From Streptococcus sp. WB01_FAA12 (GTDB taxonomy: Bacteria > Bacillota > Bacilli > Lactobacillales > Streptococcaceae), in assembly GCF_012843315.1 (NCBI RefSeq), contig NZ_JABAEX010000002.1, positions 62,001-126,000 of the forward strand: a stretch of 64,000 nucleotides of DNA, read 5' to 3'. The notes under the pieces are model-generated. The model searched no databases and was not told the origin of the DNA. It saw nothing but the letters and a program-made list of their open reading frames with translations. Positions 46,286 through 56,342 of this stretch are shown piece after piece; position 1 is the stretch's first letter, and every line of letters begins with the position of its first letter. A program made the translations under genes and the position numbers.

Positions 46286-48592
46286 ATGGCAAACAAGAAT
46301 ACTACAAAAACAAGACGGAGACCGTCTAAAGCAGAACTCGAAAGAAAACAGGCTATCCAGAGGATGTTTATTTCCTTAGGGATTGCCTTATTATTGATTT
46401 TTGCAGCCCTCAAGCTCGGTGCGGCGGGTATCACCCTTTACAATCTCATTCGACTGGTGGTCGGAAGTTTGGCCTATGTGGCCATTGGTGCCCTCCTCGT
46501 CTATCTTTTTCTTTTTAAATGGATACGCAAGCAAGAGGGGCTTCTGTCAGGATTTCTCTGTATCTTCGCTGGCTTGCTCTTGATTTTTGAGGCCTATCTT
46601 GTCTGGAAGTTTGGTTTGGAGCAGTCAGTTCTAAAAGGGACCTTGGCTCAAGTTATGACGGATCTGACTGGTATCCGGGTGACTAGCTTTGCTGGTGGGG
46701 GTCTGCTAGGTGTTGGACTTTATATCCCCATTGCCTTTCTTTTCTCAAATATCGGATCGTACTTTATTGGAGTTCTCTTGATTCTAGTTGGGGCACTCTT
46801 GGTCAGTCCTTGGTCTATTTACGATGTTGCAGCCTTTATTGGAGCGAAGTTCAGATCTTTCATGGAAAAACAGGAACTGAGAAAACAGCAACGCTTCATC
46901 AAGAGAGAAGAAGAAAAGGCACGTCAAGAAGCTGAAGAAGCTACCAGAATCAAGAGAGAACAAGAAGAGCAGGATGCGCTACCGCTTCCTCCTGTAGATC
47001 CTGAAACTGGAGAAATCTTATCAGAAGTACCAGTCTACGATTTCCCACCAATTCCTGAGGAAGAATGGATTGAGCCAGAGATTATCCTTCCTCAAGCTGA
47101 CTTAGAAGTTCCAGATGTGGAAGAAGACTTTGAGGATGAAGAGGTTCAGGTTGATTTTTCTGCCAAGGAAGCCCTCGAATACAAGCTACCAAGCTTGCAA
47201 CTCTTTGCGCCAGATAAACCCAAAGATCAGTCCAAGGAAAAGAAGATTGTTCGAGAAAATATCAAAATCCTAGAAGAAACATTTGCCAGCTTTGGTATTA
47301 AGGTAACAGTTGAACGGGCTGAAATTGGACCATCAGTGACCAAGTATGAAGTCAAACCAGCAGTTGGTGTACGGGTTAACCGCATTTCCAATCTGGCTGA
47401 CGACTTAGCGTTAGCTCTGGCGGCCAAGGATGTTCGGATTGAGGCTCCAATACCTGGTAAATCCTTAGTCGGAATTGAGGTTCCTAACTCTGAAATTGCG
47501 ACCGTTTCCTTCCGTGAACTCTGGGAACAGTCTCAGACTAAACCAGAAAATCTCCTCGAAATTCCTCTAGGTAAGGCTGTCAATGGAACTGCTCGCACCT
47601 TTGACCTTTCCAAAATGCCCCACTTACTTGTTGCAGGTTCGACGGGTTCAGGGAAGTCAGTCGCAGTTAACGGTATTATCGCTAGCATTCTGATGAAAGC
47701 AAGACCAGACCAGGTCAAGTTTATGATGGTGGATCCAAAGATGGTTGAGTTATCCGTTTACAACGACATTCCTCACCTCTTGATTCCAGTCGTAACCAAT
47801 CCGCGCAAGGCCAGCAAGGCTCTGCAAAAGGTTGTGGATGAGATGGAAAACCGTTATGAACTCTTTGCTAAGGTTGGTGTGCGAAATATCGCTGGCTACA
47901 ATGCCAAGGTCGAGGAATTTAATAGCCAATCTGAGTACAAACAAGTACCACTGCCTTTGATTGTTGTCATTGTGGACGAGTTGGCAGACCTCATGATGGT
48001 GGCCAGCAAGGAAGTGGAAGATGCCATCATCCGTCTCGGACAGAAGGCACGTGCTGCAGGGATTCACATGATTCTTGCAACGCAGCGTCCATCCGTTGAT
48101 GTTATCTCTGGTCTCATCAAGGCCAATGTCCCTTCTCGAGTGGCTTTTGCAGTTTCATCGGGCACAGATTCACGAACCATCTTGGATGAGAATGGCGCTG
48201 AAAAACTGCTTGGTCGAGGAGACATGCTCTTTAAACCAATTGATGAAAATCACCCAGTCCGTCTGCAAGGATCCTTTATCTCAGATGATGATGTCGAACG
48301 AATCGTAAACTTCATCAAGGCTCAGGCAGATGCGGACTACGATGAGAGTTTTGATCCAGGTGAGGTTTCTGAAAATGAAGGAGAATTTTCAGATGGTGAA
48401 GCTGGTGGCGATCCGCTTTTTGAAGAAGCTAAGGCTTTGGTTATCGAGACGCAGAAAGCCAGTGCCTCTATGATTCAGCGTCGTTTGTCGGTTGGATTTA
48501 ACCGTGCGACCCGCCTTATGGAAGAACTCGAAATGGCAGGTGTCATCGGTCCAGCTGAGGGAACCAAACCACGAAAAGTATTGCAACAATAA
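46286..48592 (+). CDS. ftsK: DNA translocase FtsK/SpoIIIE
   Basis: A 768-residue septal DNA pump that clears chromosome ends during division. Four membrane helices lie in the first 180 residues, then a Lys/Glu linker with an acidic Pro-rich stretch, then the motor: Walker [16 protein letters not shown], Walker [15 protein letters not shown], and [16 protein letters not shown] motif ([12 protein letters not shown]). The C-terminal gamma winged helix ([21 protein letters not shown], in part) would read KOPS/SRS. The frame is open to 46220, but the -10 box lies at 46274-46279, so the ATG at 46286 is used, probably leaderless. Confidence 0.95.
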   Translation: MANKNTTKTRRRPSKAELERKQAIQRMFISLGIALLLIFAALKLGAAGITLYNLIRLVVGSLAYVAIGALLVYLFLFKWIRKQEGLLSGFLCIFAGLLLIFEAYLVWKFGLEQSVLKGTLAQVMTDLTGIRVTSFAGGGLLGVGLYIPIAFLFSNIGSYFIGVLLILVGALLVSPWSIYDVAAFIGAKFRSFMEKQELRKQQRFIKREEEKARQEAEEATRIKREQEEQDALPLPPVDPETGEILSEVPVYDFPPIPEEEWIEPEIILPQADLEVPDVEEDFEDEEVQVDFSAKEALEYKLPSLQLFAPDKPKDQSKEKKIVRENIKILEETFASFGIKVTVERAEIGPSVTKYEVKPAVGVRVNRISNLADDLALALAAKDVRIEAPIPGKSLVGIEVPNSEIATVSFRELWEQSQTKPENLLEIPLGKAVNGTARTFDLSKMPHLLVAGSTGSGKSVAVNGIIASILMKARPDQVKFMMVDPKMVELSVYNDIPHLLIPVVTNPRKASKALQKVVDEMENRYELFAKVGVRNIAGYNAKVEEFNSQSEYKQVPLPLIVVIVDELADLMMVASKEVEDAIIRLGQKARAAGIHMILATQRPSVDVISGLIKANVPSRVAFAVSSGTDSRTILDENGAEKLLGRGDMLFKPIDENHPVRLQGSFISDDDVERIVNFIKAQADADYDESFDPGEVSENEGEFSDGEAGGDPLFEEAKALVIETQKASASMIQRRLSVGFNRATRLMEELEMAGVIGPAEGTKPRKVLQQ

Positions 48593-48593
48593 A

Positions 48594-48633
48594 AAAATAG
48601 CTTCTTTCCAAATCTGGAGGGAAGCTATTTTAG
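48594..48633. terminator. Bidirectional terminator after ftsK
   Basis: AAAATAGCTTC / GAAGCTATTTT (48594-48604 with 48621-48631) with a 16-nt loop that holds TCC / GGA pairs; works for the convergent gene at 48637 too. Confidence 0.75.
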
Positions 48634-48636
48634 TGG

Positions 48637-49062
48637 CTACTGGCTCGTTTTAGTTTCAGAGCTCGTCGTATTTGACTGTGTTCCGTTATCACTTGTTTCT
48701 TTATTTGTAGCAGGTGTAGAAGAGTCCTGAGTTGTTGTTTTCTGTTCTTCTTTTTTCTCCTCTTTCTTGTTGGATTGAGAAGTTTCTTCTTGTGGGCTAT
48801 TTTCTTTAGTAGAAGTGTTGTCCTTGTTAGGTGTAGTATTTTCCTGAGGGGATTCCTTTTGAATTTCCTTGACAACAGTTGTTTGGGTTGTCGTTGGTTC
48901 TTTTTTGTTGTTTTTATTATTATCCATAGCGTTCATAATGGTGATACTAGCAGTTATCAGACCAAGGATACTACCGATGGTAGCAATCGTTTTTTGAAAG
49001 ACAGTGAATCCCTTTTTGATGTGTTCTGTTTTTGGTTTTGAAGTTCTACGATAGTTAGACAT
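48637..49062 (-). CDS. Membrane-anchored Thr/Ser/Lys-rich protein (DUF6556-like)
   Basis: A 141-residue protein with a basic cytoplasmic N-terminus (SNYRRTSKPKTEHIKKG), one membrane helix (about 22-44, TIATIGSILGLITASITIM) and an extracellular low-complexity tail of Thr, Ser, Gln, Asn, Lys and Glu. No catalytic motif is seen. It resembles a small streptococcal family listed as DUF6556, I think. SD AGGAGAG precedes ATG. Function unknown; the disordered tail may cross or sense the wall. Confidence 0.7.
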   Translation of the reverse strand: MSNYRRTSKPKTEHIKKGFTVFQKTIATIGSILGLITASITIMNAMDNNKNNKKEPTTTQTTVVKEIQKESPQENTTPNKDNTSTKENSPQEETSQSNKKEEKKEEQKTTTQDSSTPATNKETSDNGTQSNTTSSETKTSQ

Positions 49063-49158
49063 GATACTCTCCTTTGATTATGATTTATTATACCTCATTT
49101 CTTTAAAAAAATCTTAAAAAAAGAGAAACTTCCCTTTCTTGTCGCAGGTCTCTTTTCG

Positions 49159-49167
49159 TGATACAAT
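49159..49167 (+). promoter_or_regulatory. Extended -10 promoter of the desulfurase-thiI unit
   Basis: TGATACAAT with TACAAT at 49162-49167; predicted start about 49174, 26 nt before ATG 49200. Confidence 0.55.
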
Positions 49168-49199
49168 AGAGGGAGTGATTTTAGAAAGCGTGAGAAAAT

Positions 49200-50342
49200 A
49201 TGATCTACTTTGATAATTCGGCGACAACTAAGCCTTATCCTGAAGCTCTAGAGACCTATATGCAGGTCGCTTCGAAAATTGTAGGAAATCCTTCTAGCCT
49301 CCATCGTTTGGGAGACCAGGCAACACGAATCTTAGATGCTTCCCGTCAGCAAATTGCAGATTTGATTGGTAAGAAAAGTGATGAAATCTTCTTTACATCT
49401 GGTGGAACAGAAGGGGATAACTGGGTCATCAAAGGTGTGGCCTTTGAAAAAGCCCAGTTTGGCAAGCACATCATCGTATCAGCCATTGAACATCCAGCAG
49501 TTAAGGAATCAGCCCTCTGGCTGAAAAGTCAAGGTTTTGAGGTGGATTTTGCTCCAGTTGATGAGAAAGGGTTTGTGGATGTTGAGGCTCTAGGAGCTTT
49601 GATACGACCTGACACGACCCTCGTTTCGGTCATGGCAGTTAACAATGAAATCGGCTCTATCCAGCCTATTCAAGCTGTTTCAGAACTTTTAGCTGATAAA
49701 CCAACCATTTCCTTCCATGTTGATGCGGTTCAGGCACTTGCCAAGATTCCGACTGAAAAGTATCTGACAGAACGGGTGGATTTTGCAACCTTCTCAAGTC
49801 ATAAGTTTCATGGTGTCAGAGGTGTTGGCTTTGTCTATATCAAGTCTGGTAAGAAAATTACGCCTCTGTTGACTGGTGGTGGTCAGGAGCGAGACTATCG
49901 TTCGACAACTGAAAATGTGGCAGGGATTGCAGCGACAGCCAAGGCCCTCCGTTTGTCTATGGAAAAGTTAGCTATCTTTGCTAGTAAGACAGGACAGATG
50001 AAATCAGTTACTCGCCAAGCGCTTCTGGACTATCCAGATATTTTCGTCTTTTCAGATGAGGAAGACTTTGCACCTCATATCCTGACTTTTGGAATCAAAG
50101 GTGTTCGTGGTGAAGTCATCGTCCATGCCTTTGAAGACTACGATATTTTCATTTCAACGACCTCTGCTTGTTCTTCCAAGGCTGGAAAACCTGCAGGCAC
50201 CTTGATTGCAATGGGAGTAGATAAAGATAAGGCCCAGTCAGCTGTGCGTTTAAGCCTAGACCTTGAAAATGATATGAGTCAGGTCGAGCAATTCTTGACC
50301 AAGCTAAAATTAATTTACAATCAAACTAGAAAAGTAAGATAG
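49200..50342 (+). CDS. Cysteine desulfurase (NifS/IscS-like)
   Basis: A 380-residue PLP enzyme that releases sulfur from cysteine. It begins [13 protein letters not shown], has [18 protein letters not shown], the PLP lysine K202 in [10 protein letters not shown] and the persulfide cysteine C324 in [11 protein letters not shown]. Adjacent thiI (8 nt downstream) suggests it supplies sulfur for 4-thiouridine in tRNA (NifZ-like role in B. subtilis) rather than for Fe-S clusters. Confidence 0.92.
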   Translation: MIYFDNSATTKPYPEALETYMQVASKIVGNPSSLHRLGDQATRILDASRQQIADLIGKKSDEIFFTSGGTEGDNWVIKGVAFEKAQFGKHIIVSAIEHPAVKESALWLKSQGFEVDFAPVDEKGFVDVEALGALIRPDTTLVSVMAVNNEIGSIQPIQAVSELLADKPTISFHVDAVQALAKIPTEKYLTERVDFATFSSHKFHGVRGVGFVYIKSGKKITPLLTGGGQERDYRSTTENVAGIAATAKALRLSMEKLAIFASKTGQMKSVTRQALLDYPDIFVFSDEEDFAPHILTFGIKGVRGEVIVHAFEDYDIFISTTSACSSKAGKPAGTLIAMGVDKDKAQSAVRLSLDLENDMSQVEQFLTKLKLIYNQTRKVR

Positions 50343-50350
50343 GAGCATTT

Positions 50351-51565
50351 ATGCAGTATTCAGAAATTATGATTCGCTACGGAGAGTTGTCAACCAAGGG
50401 CAAAAATCGTATGCGGTTCATCAATAAACTTCGCAATAACATTTCAGACGTTTTGTCCATCTATCCCCAAGTTAAGGTAACCGCTGATCGCGACCGTGCC
50501 CACGTTTACCTCAATGGAGCCGATTACACAGCAGTTGCAGAATCACTTAAACAAGTCTTCGGGATTCAAAACTTTTCTCCCGTTTATAAGGTCGAAAAAT
50601 CTGTTGCGACGCTTAAGGCTGCTGTCCAAGAGATTATGCAGGACATCTACAAGGAAGGCATGACCTTTAAGATTTCTAGTAAGCGTAGCGACCACAACTT
50701 TGAACTCGACAGCCGTGAACTCAACCAAACGCTTGGTGGAGCTGTTTTCGACGTAATTCCTACTATTCAAGCCCAGATGAAAAATCCTGATATCACTCTT
50801 CAAGTGGAGATTCGTGAGGAAGCTGCCTATCTTTCCTATGAGACCATTCGTGGAGCAGGTGGTTTACCAGTGGGTACTTCTGGTAAGGGGATGCTCATGT
50901 TGTCAGGAGGGATTGACTCACCTGTAGCAGGTTATCTAGCTCTTAAACGTGGGGTAGATATTGAGGCCGTTCACTTTGCTAGCCCACCATATACTAGCCC
51001 TGGCGCTCTCAAAAAAGCCCAAGATTTGACCCGTAAATTGACCAAGTTTGGTGGCAATATCCAGTTTATCGAAGTGCCTTTTACTGAGATTCAAGAAGAA
51101 ATCAAGGCCAAGGCGCCAGAAGCCTACCTCATGACCTTGACGCGTCGCTTTATGATGCGGATTACTGACCGTATCCGTGAGGTGAGAAAGGGTCTGGTCA
51201 TTATCAATGGGGAGAGTCTAGGTCAAGTAGCGAGCCAGACCTTGGAAAGTATGCAGGCTATCAACGCTGTGACCAACACTCCCATCATTCGTCCCGTGGT
51301 TACTATGGACAAGTTGGAAATCATTGACATCGCGCAGGAAATCGATACCTTTGAAATTTCAATCCAGCCTTTTGAAGATTGCTGTACTATTTTTGCACCT
51401 GACCGTCCTAAGACCAATCCTAAGATAGAGAATGCAGAGCAGTATGAAAAACGCATGGATGTTGAAGGCTTGGTTGAGCGAGCAGTGGCTGGTATCATGA
51501 TCACTGAGATTACACCTCAGGCTGAAAAAGATGCTGTCGATGAGTTAATTGACAATCTCCTCTAA
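50351..51565 (+). CDS. thiI: tRNA 4-thiouridine synthase ThiI
   Basis: Inserts sulfur at U8 of tRNAs. The 404-residue protein has an N-terminal ferredoxin-like domain ([16 protein letters not shown]), a THUMP domain (about 60-165) and the PP-loop ATPase [17 protein letters not shown] with [11 protein letters not shown]. The C-terminal rhodanese domain of E. coli ThiI is absent, as usual in Firmicutes. It follows the desulfurase gene by 8 nt with SD AGGAGC. Confidence 0.94.
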   Translation: MQYSEIMIRYGELSTKGKNRMRFINKLRNNISDVLSIYPQVKVTADRDRAHVYLNGADYTAVAESLKQVFGIQNFSPVYKVEKSVATLKAAVQEIMQDIYKEGMTFKISSKRSDHNFELDSRELNQTLGGAVFDVIPTIQAQMKNPDITLQVEIREEAAYLSYETIRGAGGLPVGTSGKGMLMLSGGIDSPVAGYLALKRGVDIEAVHFASPPYTSPGALKKAQDLTRKLTKFGGNIQFIEVPFTEIQEEIKAKAPEAYLMTLTRRFMMRITDRIREVRKGLVIINGESLGQVASQTLESMQAINAVTNTPIIRPVVTMDKLEIIDIAQEIDTFEISIQPFEDCCTIFAPDRPKTNPKIENAEQYEKRMDVEGLVERAVAGIMITEITPQAEKDAVDELIDNLL

Positions 51566-51600
51566 TCAGAAAATCCAGAAGAATTCAGAAAAACAAATGA

Positions 51601-51646
51601 AAAAAGTTAGTTATTTATCCTTTAAATGGACATTAACTGACTTTTT
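51601..51646 (+). terminator. Terminator of desulfurase-thiI unit
   Basis: AAAAAGTTAGTTA (51601-51613) pairs with TAACTGACTTTTT (51634-51646; one G-U), loop of 20 nt and a T-rich tail. Confidence 0.7.
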
Positions 51647-51657
51647 TTCTATTTTTA

Positions 51658-51666
51658 TGGTATAAT
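51658..51666 (+). promoter_or_regulatory. Extended -10 promoter of esterase cluster
   Basis: TGGTATAAT with TATAAT at 51661-51666; predicted start about 51673, leader of about 29 nt. Confidence 0.65.
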
Positions 51667-51701
51667 AAGATAAAATTTTGAATATAGAGAGTTTTCTGAC
51701 A

Positions 51702-52526
51702 ATGAATCATTCCTACTTTTACTTAAAAATGAAAGAACACAAACTCAAGGTTCCTTATACAGGAAAAGAGCGTCGAGTGCGTGTTCTCCTGCCTAAGGAC
51801 TACGAGAAAGACACAGACCGTTTTTACCCTGTTGTTTACTTTCACGATGGGCAAAATGTCTTTTACAGCAAGGAGTCCTATATCGGACACTCTTGGAAGA
51901 TTATTCCAGCCATTAAGCGAAATCCGGATATCAGTCGCATGATTGTTGTAGCCATTGACAATGATGGTATGGGACGGATGAATGAGTACGCAGCTTGGAA
52001 GTTTCAAGAATCTCCTATTCCAGGGCAGCAGTTTGGCGGTAAAGGTGTGGAGTATTCCGAGTTTGTCATGGAGGTGATCAAGCCTTTTATCGATGAGACC
52101 TACCGTACCAAAGCTGACCGCCAGCATACGGTCATGATTGGATCGTCATTAGGAGGCAATATTACCCAGTTTATCGGACTGGAATACCAAGACCGAATTG
52201 GTTGTCTGGGTGTCTTTTCATCTGCCAACTGGCTCCACCAAGAAGCCTTTAACCGCTACATCGAGCGTAAGAAACTGTCGCCTGAACAGCGCATTTTCAT
52301 CTATGTAGGAACAGAAGAAGCAGACGATACGGACAAGACCCTGATGGCTGGCAATATCAAACAAGCCTATATCGACTCGTCGCTTCGCTATTACCATGAT
52401 TTGATTGCAGGTGGAGTAGACTTGGATAATCTTGTTTTGAAAGTTCAGTCTGGTGCCATCCATAGTGAAATACCTTGGTCGGAAAATTTACCAGACTGTC
52501 TCCGATTTTTTGCAGAGAAATGGTAA
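51702..52526 (+). CDS. Esterase D/YbbA-like alpha/beta hydrolase
   Basis: A 274-residue cytoplasmic serine hydrolase of the putative-esterase (PF00756-like) group. VRVLLPKDYEKDTDRFYPVV and YFHDGQNVF form the first core strands, the nucleophile elbow is MIGSSLGGN, and the catalytic His is probably in SGAIHSEIPW. The frame is open to a TTG at 51678, but ATG 51702 gives the usual start MNHSYFYLKM. First of three genes (second esterase, ATP-grasp) in one unit. The substrate is unknown. Confidence 0.82.
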   Translation: MNHSYFYLKMKEHKLKVPYTGKERRVRVLLPKDYEKDTDRFYPVVYFHDGQNVFYSKESYIGHSWKIIPAIKRNPDISRMIVVAIDNDGMGRMNEYAAWKFQESPIPGQQFGGKGVEYSEFVMEVIKPFIDETYRTKADRQHTVMIGSSLGGNITQFIGLEYQDRIGCLGVFSSANWLHQEAFNRYIERKKLSPEQRIFIYVGTEEADDTDKTLMAGNIKQAYIDSSLRYYHDLIAGGVDLDNLVLKVQSGAIHSEIPWSENLPDCLRFFAEKW

Positions 52527-52546
52527 GTTAAGAAAGGAGAAAGCCA

Positions 52547-53287
52547 ATGCATATTGAAAACCTCAGCCACTGGAGTGGCAATCTTAATCGTGAAATGTAT
52601 CTCAACCGTTATGGGCATGCTGGGATTCCAGTTGTGGTTTTTGCTTCATCTGGTGGCAGTCACAATGAATACTATGATTTTGGTATGATTGATGCCTGTG
52701 CTTCCTTTATCGAAGAAGGTCGTGTTCAATTCTTTACTCTCTCCAGCGTTGACAGTGAGAGCTGGTTGGCCACTTGGAAAAATAATCATGACCAAGCGGA
52801 GATGCATCGAGCTTACGAACGCTATGTGATTGAGGAGGCCATTCCTTTTATCAAGCATAAGACAGGTTGGTTTGATGGCATGATGACTACGGGTTGCTCG
52901 ATGGGGGCTTACCATGCACTCAATTTCTTCCTCCAGCATCCAGATGTCTTTACCAAGGTGATTGCTCTCAGCGGTGTTTACGACGCGCGTTTCTTTGTCG
53001 GCGATTACTACAATGACGATGCCATTTATCAAAACTCGCCAGTAGATTATATCTGGAATCAGAATGACGGCTGGTTTATCGATCGTTACCGTCAGGCGGA
53101 GATTGTCGTTTGTACGGGCCTCGGTGCCTGGGAACAAGATGGTCTACCATCTTTCTACAAGCTTAAAGAAGCCTTTGACCAGAAACAAATTCCAGCCTGG
53201 TTTGCTGAATGGGGACACGATGTCGCCCACGACTGGGAATGGTGGCGTAAACAAATGCCCTATTTTCTTGGACACCTGTATCTATAA
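52547..53287 (+). CDS. Esterase-like alpha/beta hydrolase
   Basis: A 246-residue protein related to the upstream esterase only in fold. PVVVFASSGGSHNEYYDFGM gives the oxyanion region, TTGCSMGAYHALNFF the nucleophile elbow (G-C-S-M-G) and AEWGHDVAHDWEWW the catalytic His region. No signal peptide. SD GAAAGGAG precedes ATG 52547. It lies 20 nt after the first esterase and 12 nt before the ATP-grasp gene, so the three probably act in one pathway. Confidence 0.82.
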   Translation: MHIENLSHWSGNLNREMYLNRYGHAGIPVVVFASSGGSHNEYYDFGMIDACASFIEEGRVQFFTLSSVDSESWLATWKNNHDQAEMHRAYERYVIEEAIPFIKHKTGWFDGMMTTGCSMGAYHALNFFLQHPDVFTKVIALSGVYDARFFVGDYYNDDAIYQNSPVDYIWNQNDGWFIDRYRQAEIVVCTGLGAWEQDGLPSFYKLKEAFDQKQIPAWFAEWGHDVAHDWEWWRKQMPYFLGHLYL

Positions 53288-53299
53288 AAGGAGTTGCCT

Positions 53300-54466
53300 A
53301 TGAATTACCTTGTTATTTCTCCCTACTATCCGCAAAACTTTCAACAGTTTACAATCGAGTTAGCTAATAAAGGCATCACAGTCTTGGGAATTGGTCAGGA
53401 GCCTTACGAACAACTAGATGAGCCTTTGCGCAATAGCCTAACTGAGTATTTCCGTGTGGACAATCTTGAGAATATAGACGAAGTCAAGCGTGCTGTTGCC
53501 TTTCTTTTCTACAAGCATGGTCCTATCGATCGAATCGAGTCACACAATGAATACTGGCTTGAGCTAGACGCAGCACTTAGAGAACAATTCAATGTCTTTG
53601 GTGCCAAACCCGAGGATCTCAAAAAGACGAAATATAAGTCTGAAATGAAGAAACGTTTCAAAAAAGCAGGTGTCCCTGTGGTACCTGGAGCTGTTATCCA
53701 GACGGAAGCAGATGTGGATAAAGCAGTGAAAGAAATCGGTCTACCAATGATTGCCAAACCTGATAACGGAGTGGGAGCGGCAGCAACCTTTAAGCTTGAG
53801 ACAGAAGAAGATGTAAATCACTTCAAGGCTGAATGGGACCATTCTACCGTTTATTTCTTTGAAAAATTTGTCACTTCTAGCGAAATCTGTACCTTTGACG
53901 GACTTGTGGACAAGAATGGCAACATCGTCTTTTCAACGACTTTCGATTATGCCCATACACCACTTGATCTGATCATTTATAAGATGGACAATTCCTACTA
54001 TGTGCTTAAGGATATGGATCCCAAACTACGCAAGTATGGTGAGGCCATAGTCAAAGAATTTGGCATGAAGGAGCGTTTTTTCCATATCGAATTCTTCCGT
54101 GAGGGAGCTGACTATATCGCCATTGAGTACAACAATCGTCCTGCAGGTGGTTTTACCATTGATGTTTATAACTTCGCTCACTCCTTGGATCTCTACCGAG
54201 GTTATGCAGCTATTGTCGCAGGTGAGGAGTTTCCAACATCAGAGTTTGAACCTCAATACTGTCTAGCTACATCACGTCGTGCTAATGCTAACTATGTTTA
54301 TTCAGAAGAGGACCTTCTTGCCAAATACAGCCAGCAATTCAAGGTCAAAAAAATCATGCCAGCAGCCTTTGCAGAGCTACAAGGGGATTACCTTTATATG
54401 TTGATAACTCCAAGCCGTCAAGAGATGGAGCAGATGATTGCAGATTTTGGTCAACGTCAAGAGTAA
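53300..54466 (+). CDS. ATP-grasp family ligase
   Basis: A 388-residue ATP-dependent carboxylate-amine (or thiol) ligase-like protein. The N-terminal pre-ATP-grasp domain (YLVISPYYPQNFQQF) is followed by KYKSEMKKRFKKAGVPVVPG, the P-loop-like GLPMIAKPDNGVGAAATFKL and the Mg2+/ATP motif FFREGADYIAIEYNNRPAGGF with acidic ligands. No named subfamily is evident; carbamoyl-phosphate-synthase-like is the usual annotation. ATG 53300 with SD AAAGGAG. Its position after two esterases suggests that it activates a carboxylic acid that the esterases handle. Confidence 0.82.
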   Translation: MNYLVISPYYPQNFQQFTIELANKGITVLGIGQEPYEQLDEPLRNSLTEYFRVDNLENIDEVKRAVAFLFYKHGPIDRIESHNEYWLELDAALREQFNVFGAKPEDLKKTKYKSEMKKRFKKAGVPVVPGAVIQTEADVDKAVKEIGLPMIAKPDNGVGAAATFKLETEEDVNHFKAEWDHSTVYFFEKFVTSSEICTFDGLVDKNGNIVFSTTFDYAHTPLDLIIYKMDNSYYVLKDMDPKLRKYGEAIVKEFGMKERFFHIEFFREGADYIAIEYNNRPAGGFTIDVYNFAHSLDLYRGYAAIVAGEEFPTSEFEPQYCLATSRRANANYVYSEEDLLAKYSQQFKVKKIMPAAFAELQGDYLYMLITPSRQEMEQMIADFGQRQE

Positions 54467-54468
54467 CG

Positions 54469-54506
54469 AAAGGGATGAAAGAAGTTTGACTTCTTTTGTC
54501 CTTTTC
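54469..54506 (+). terminator. Terminator of esterase/ATP-grasp unit
   Basis: A stem of GAAAGAAGT / ACTTCTTT, extended outward by AAAGGGA / TCCTTTT, 3-nt loop and T-rich end. Confidence 0.7.
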
Positions 54507-54557
54507 TTAAAGATAAGTTAAATAAAGCGTTTTCCAGATATTCTTTTAGAAAATCGG

Positions 54558-54586
54558 TTGCTAAAAGGCCTAAAAATTGATAGAAT
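54558..54586 (+). promoter_or_regulatory. Glyceroporin gene promoter
   Basis: TTGCTA (54558-54563), 17-bp spacer, extended TGATAGAAT (-10 at 54581-54586). Confidence 0.65.
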
Positions 54587-54623
54587 AAGGATTGTCTAAA
54601 AAAATTTAAGGAGAATCTATCAA

Positions 54624-55493
54624 ATGGATTTTACATGGGCTATTAAATATGCCACTGAATTTTTGGGAACTGCTATTTTGATCATTCTTGGAAATGGTGC
54701 AGTTGCCAACGTTGAACTTAAAGGTACGAAAGGTCACCAAAGTGGCTGGCTCGTTATCGCTGTTGGTTATGGTATGGGGGTTATGATCCCAGCCTTGATG
54801 TTCGGTAACGTTTCTGGTAACCACATCAACCCAGCTTTCACTCTTGGACTTGCTGTTAGCGGGCTTTTCTCTTGGGATCAAGTACCGTTTTACATCCTTG
54901 CGCAAGTTTTGGGGGCAATTTTTGGTCAAGCTTTGGTTGTAGCGACTCACCGTCCTTACTACTTGAAAACAGAAAACCCAAACAATATCTTGGGTACCTT
55001 CTCAACGATTTCAAGCATCGACCACGGTACAAAAGAATCACGTTTCGCAGCAACGGTTAACGGTTTCCTAAATGAGTTTGTAGGTTCATTTGTTCTTTTC
55101 TTTGCAGCGCTTGGTTTGACTAAAAACTTCTTCGGTGCTGAGGTTCTTCAATACATGAAACAAATGGCTACTCAAGCTGGTCAAACTGTTGACTTAGGTG
55201 AATTGGCAGTAAAAGCTCAAGTAGCACCACACACAGCTGCTGGACTTTCAGTTGCTCACTTGGCACTTGGTTTCCTAGTGATGGCTTTGGTAACTTCACT
55301 TGGTGGACCTACTGGACCTGGTTTGAACCCGGCTCGTGACTTCGGACCACGTCTTCTTCACGAACTCCTTCCAAAATCAGTTCTTGGTCAACACAAGGGT
55401 GATTCAAAATGGTGGTATGCATGGGTTCCGGTTGTAGCTCCAATTGCAGCAGGTATTGCAGCAGTAGCAGTCTTTAAACTACTTTACCTATAA
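54624..55493 (+). CDS. gla: Aquaglyceroporin (Gla/GlpF-like)
   Basis: A 289-residue MIP channel for glycerol and water with six membrane helices. The two pore motifs are SGNHINPAFTLG and GPGLNPARDFGPR; the Asp after the second NPA is typical of glycerol-conducting members. The length equals that of lactococcal Gla, a mixed aquaporin/glyceroporin. A long loop (about residues 110-150) separates the halves. SD AAGGAGAA precedes ATG. Strong promoter and terminator make it monocistronic. Confidence 0.9.
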   Translation: MDFTWAIKYATEFLGTAILIILGNGAVANVELKGTKGHQSGWLVIAVGYGMGVMIPALMFGNVSGNHINPAFTLGLAVSGLFSWDQVPFYILAQVLGAIFGQALVVATHRPYYLKTENPNNILGTFSTISSIDHGTKESRFAATVNGFLNEFVGSFVLFFAALGLTKNFFGAEVLQYMKQMATQAGQTVDLGELAVKAQVAPHTAAGLSVAHLALGFLVMALVTSLGGPTGPGLNPARDFGPRLLHELLPKSVLGQHKGDSKWWYAWVPVVAPIAAGIAAVAVFKLLYL

Positions 55494-55500
55494 TAAAATG

Positions 55501-55527
55501 AAACTGGGGAACCCCAGTTTTTTTATC
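55501..55527 (+). terminator. Glyceroporin gene terminator
   Basis: AAACTGGG / CCCAGTTT (55501-55508 with 55513-55520), tetraloop GAAC, T7 tail. Confidence 0.92.
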
Positions 55528-55568
55528 GGAAATTTTTGTAAAAAATTCTAGAATTTAAGTGGAATAGC

Positions 55569-55597
55569 TTGTAAAAAATCCTAAAATCCTTTAAAAT
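55569..55597 (+). promoter_or_regulatory. cppA promoter
   Basis: TTGTAA (55569-55574), 17-bp spacer, TAAAAT (55592-55597). Confidence 0.55.
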
Positions 55598-55616
55598 AAA
55601 AGAGTTGGAGGAAGCT

Positions 55617-56342
55617 ATGAATGCAAATCAAATGATACAAATTATTCCGACTTTGAAGGTCAATAACCGAAAATTAAATGAAAAATTTTACATTGAAACT
55701 CTTGGGATGAAGCCCTTATTAGAAGAATCTGCTTTCCTTTCACTTGGTGACCAATCAGGTATTGAGAAGTTGATTCTCGAAGAGGCTCCCAGTATGCGAA
55801 CTCGGCGAGTTGAAGGGCTTAAGAAACTAGCTAGACTCATTGTAAAAGTTAAGAATCCTTCTGAAATTGAGTATCTTCTTTCACAGATGGAGTCTCTTCC
55901 TCGCCTATTTAAAGGAAGCCGTGGTTATGCTTTTGAGATTGTTTCTCCTGAACAGGATGTGATTCTTGTTCATGCGGAAAATGATATAAGAGATTTGGTT
56001 CCACTGGAAACTGTTCCTGAATTTTCTTCAAATACAGGTATAAAATACTTGAGTCAATTTGAAGTTTCCATCGAGGTCCGTCTGCCTGAGGGGACGGAGA
56101 GTTTACTTGATCCCGAAGTAGTAGCTAAGGCAATTAGTTTTATTAAAGGGCAAGGGCCAGATTTGGCTGTTGAAAACAACGTTACTTGGGACTTGTCTAT
56201 GCTGAAATTTTTGGTAAAGGATCTAGATTTAACTAGTCTTCGTCAGAAATTTGAAGGCACAGACTATTTTATTCCAAAGTCTGAAAAATTCTTCCTTGGT
56301 AAAGATACCAATAACATCGAATTGTGGTTTGAAGAAGCATGA
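55617..56342 (+). CDS. cppA: CppA family protein (C3-degrading proteinase homologue)
   Basis: A 241-residue protein. QIIPTLKVNNRKLNEKFYIETLGMK matches the N-terminal CppA domain, which has a glyoxalase/VOC-like fold; the C-terminal CppA domain covers about 125-241. CppA was described in pneumococci as linked to complement C3 degradation, but there is no signal peptide or protease motif here, so a cytoplasmic role is equally possible. ATG 55617 with SD GGAGGAAG. It overlaps the next gene by 4 nt. Confidence 0.85.
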   Translation: MNANQMIQIIPTLKVNNRKLNEKFYIETLGMKPLLEESAFLSLGDQSGIEKLILEEAPSMRTRRVEGLKKLARLIVKVKNPSEIEYLLSQMESLPRLFKGSRGYAFEIVSPEQDVILVHAENDIRDLVPLETVPEFSSNTGIKYLSQFEVSIEVRLPEGTESLLDPEVVAKAISFIKGQGPDLAVENNVTWDLSMLKFLVKDLDLTSLRQKFEGTDYFIPKSEKFFLGKDTNNIELWFEEA

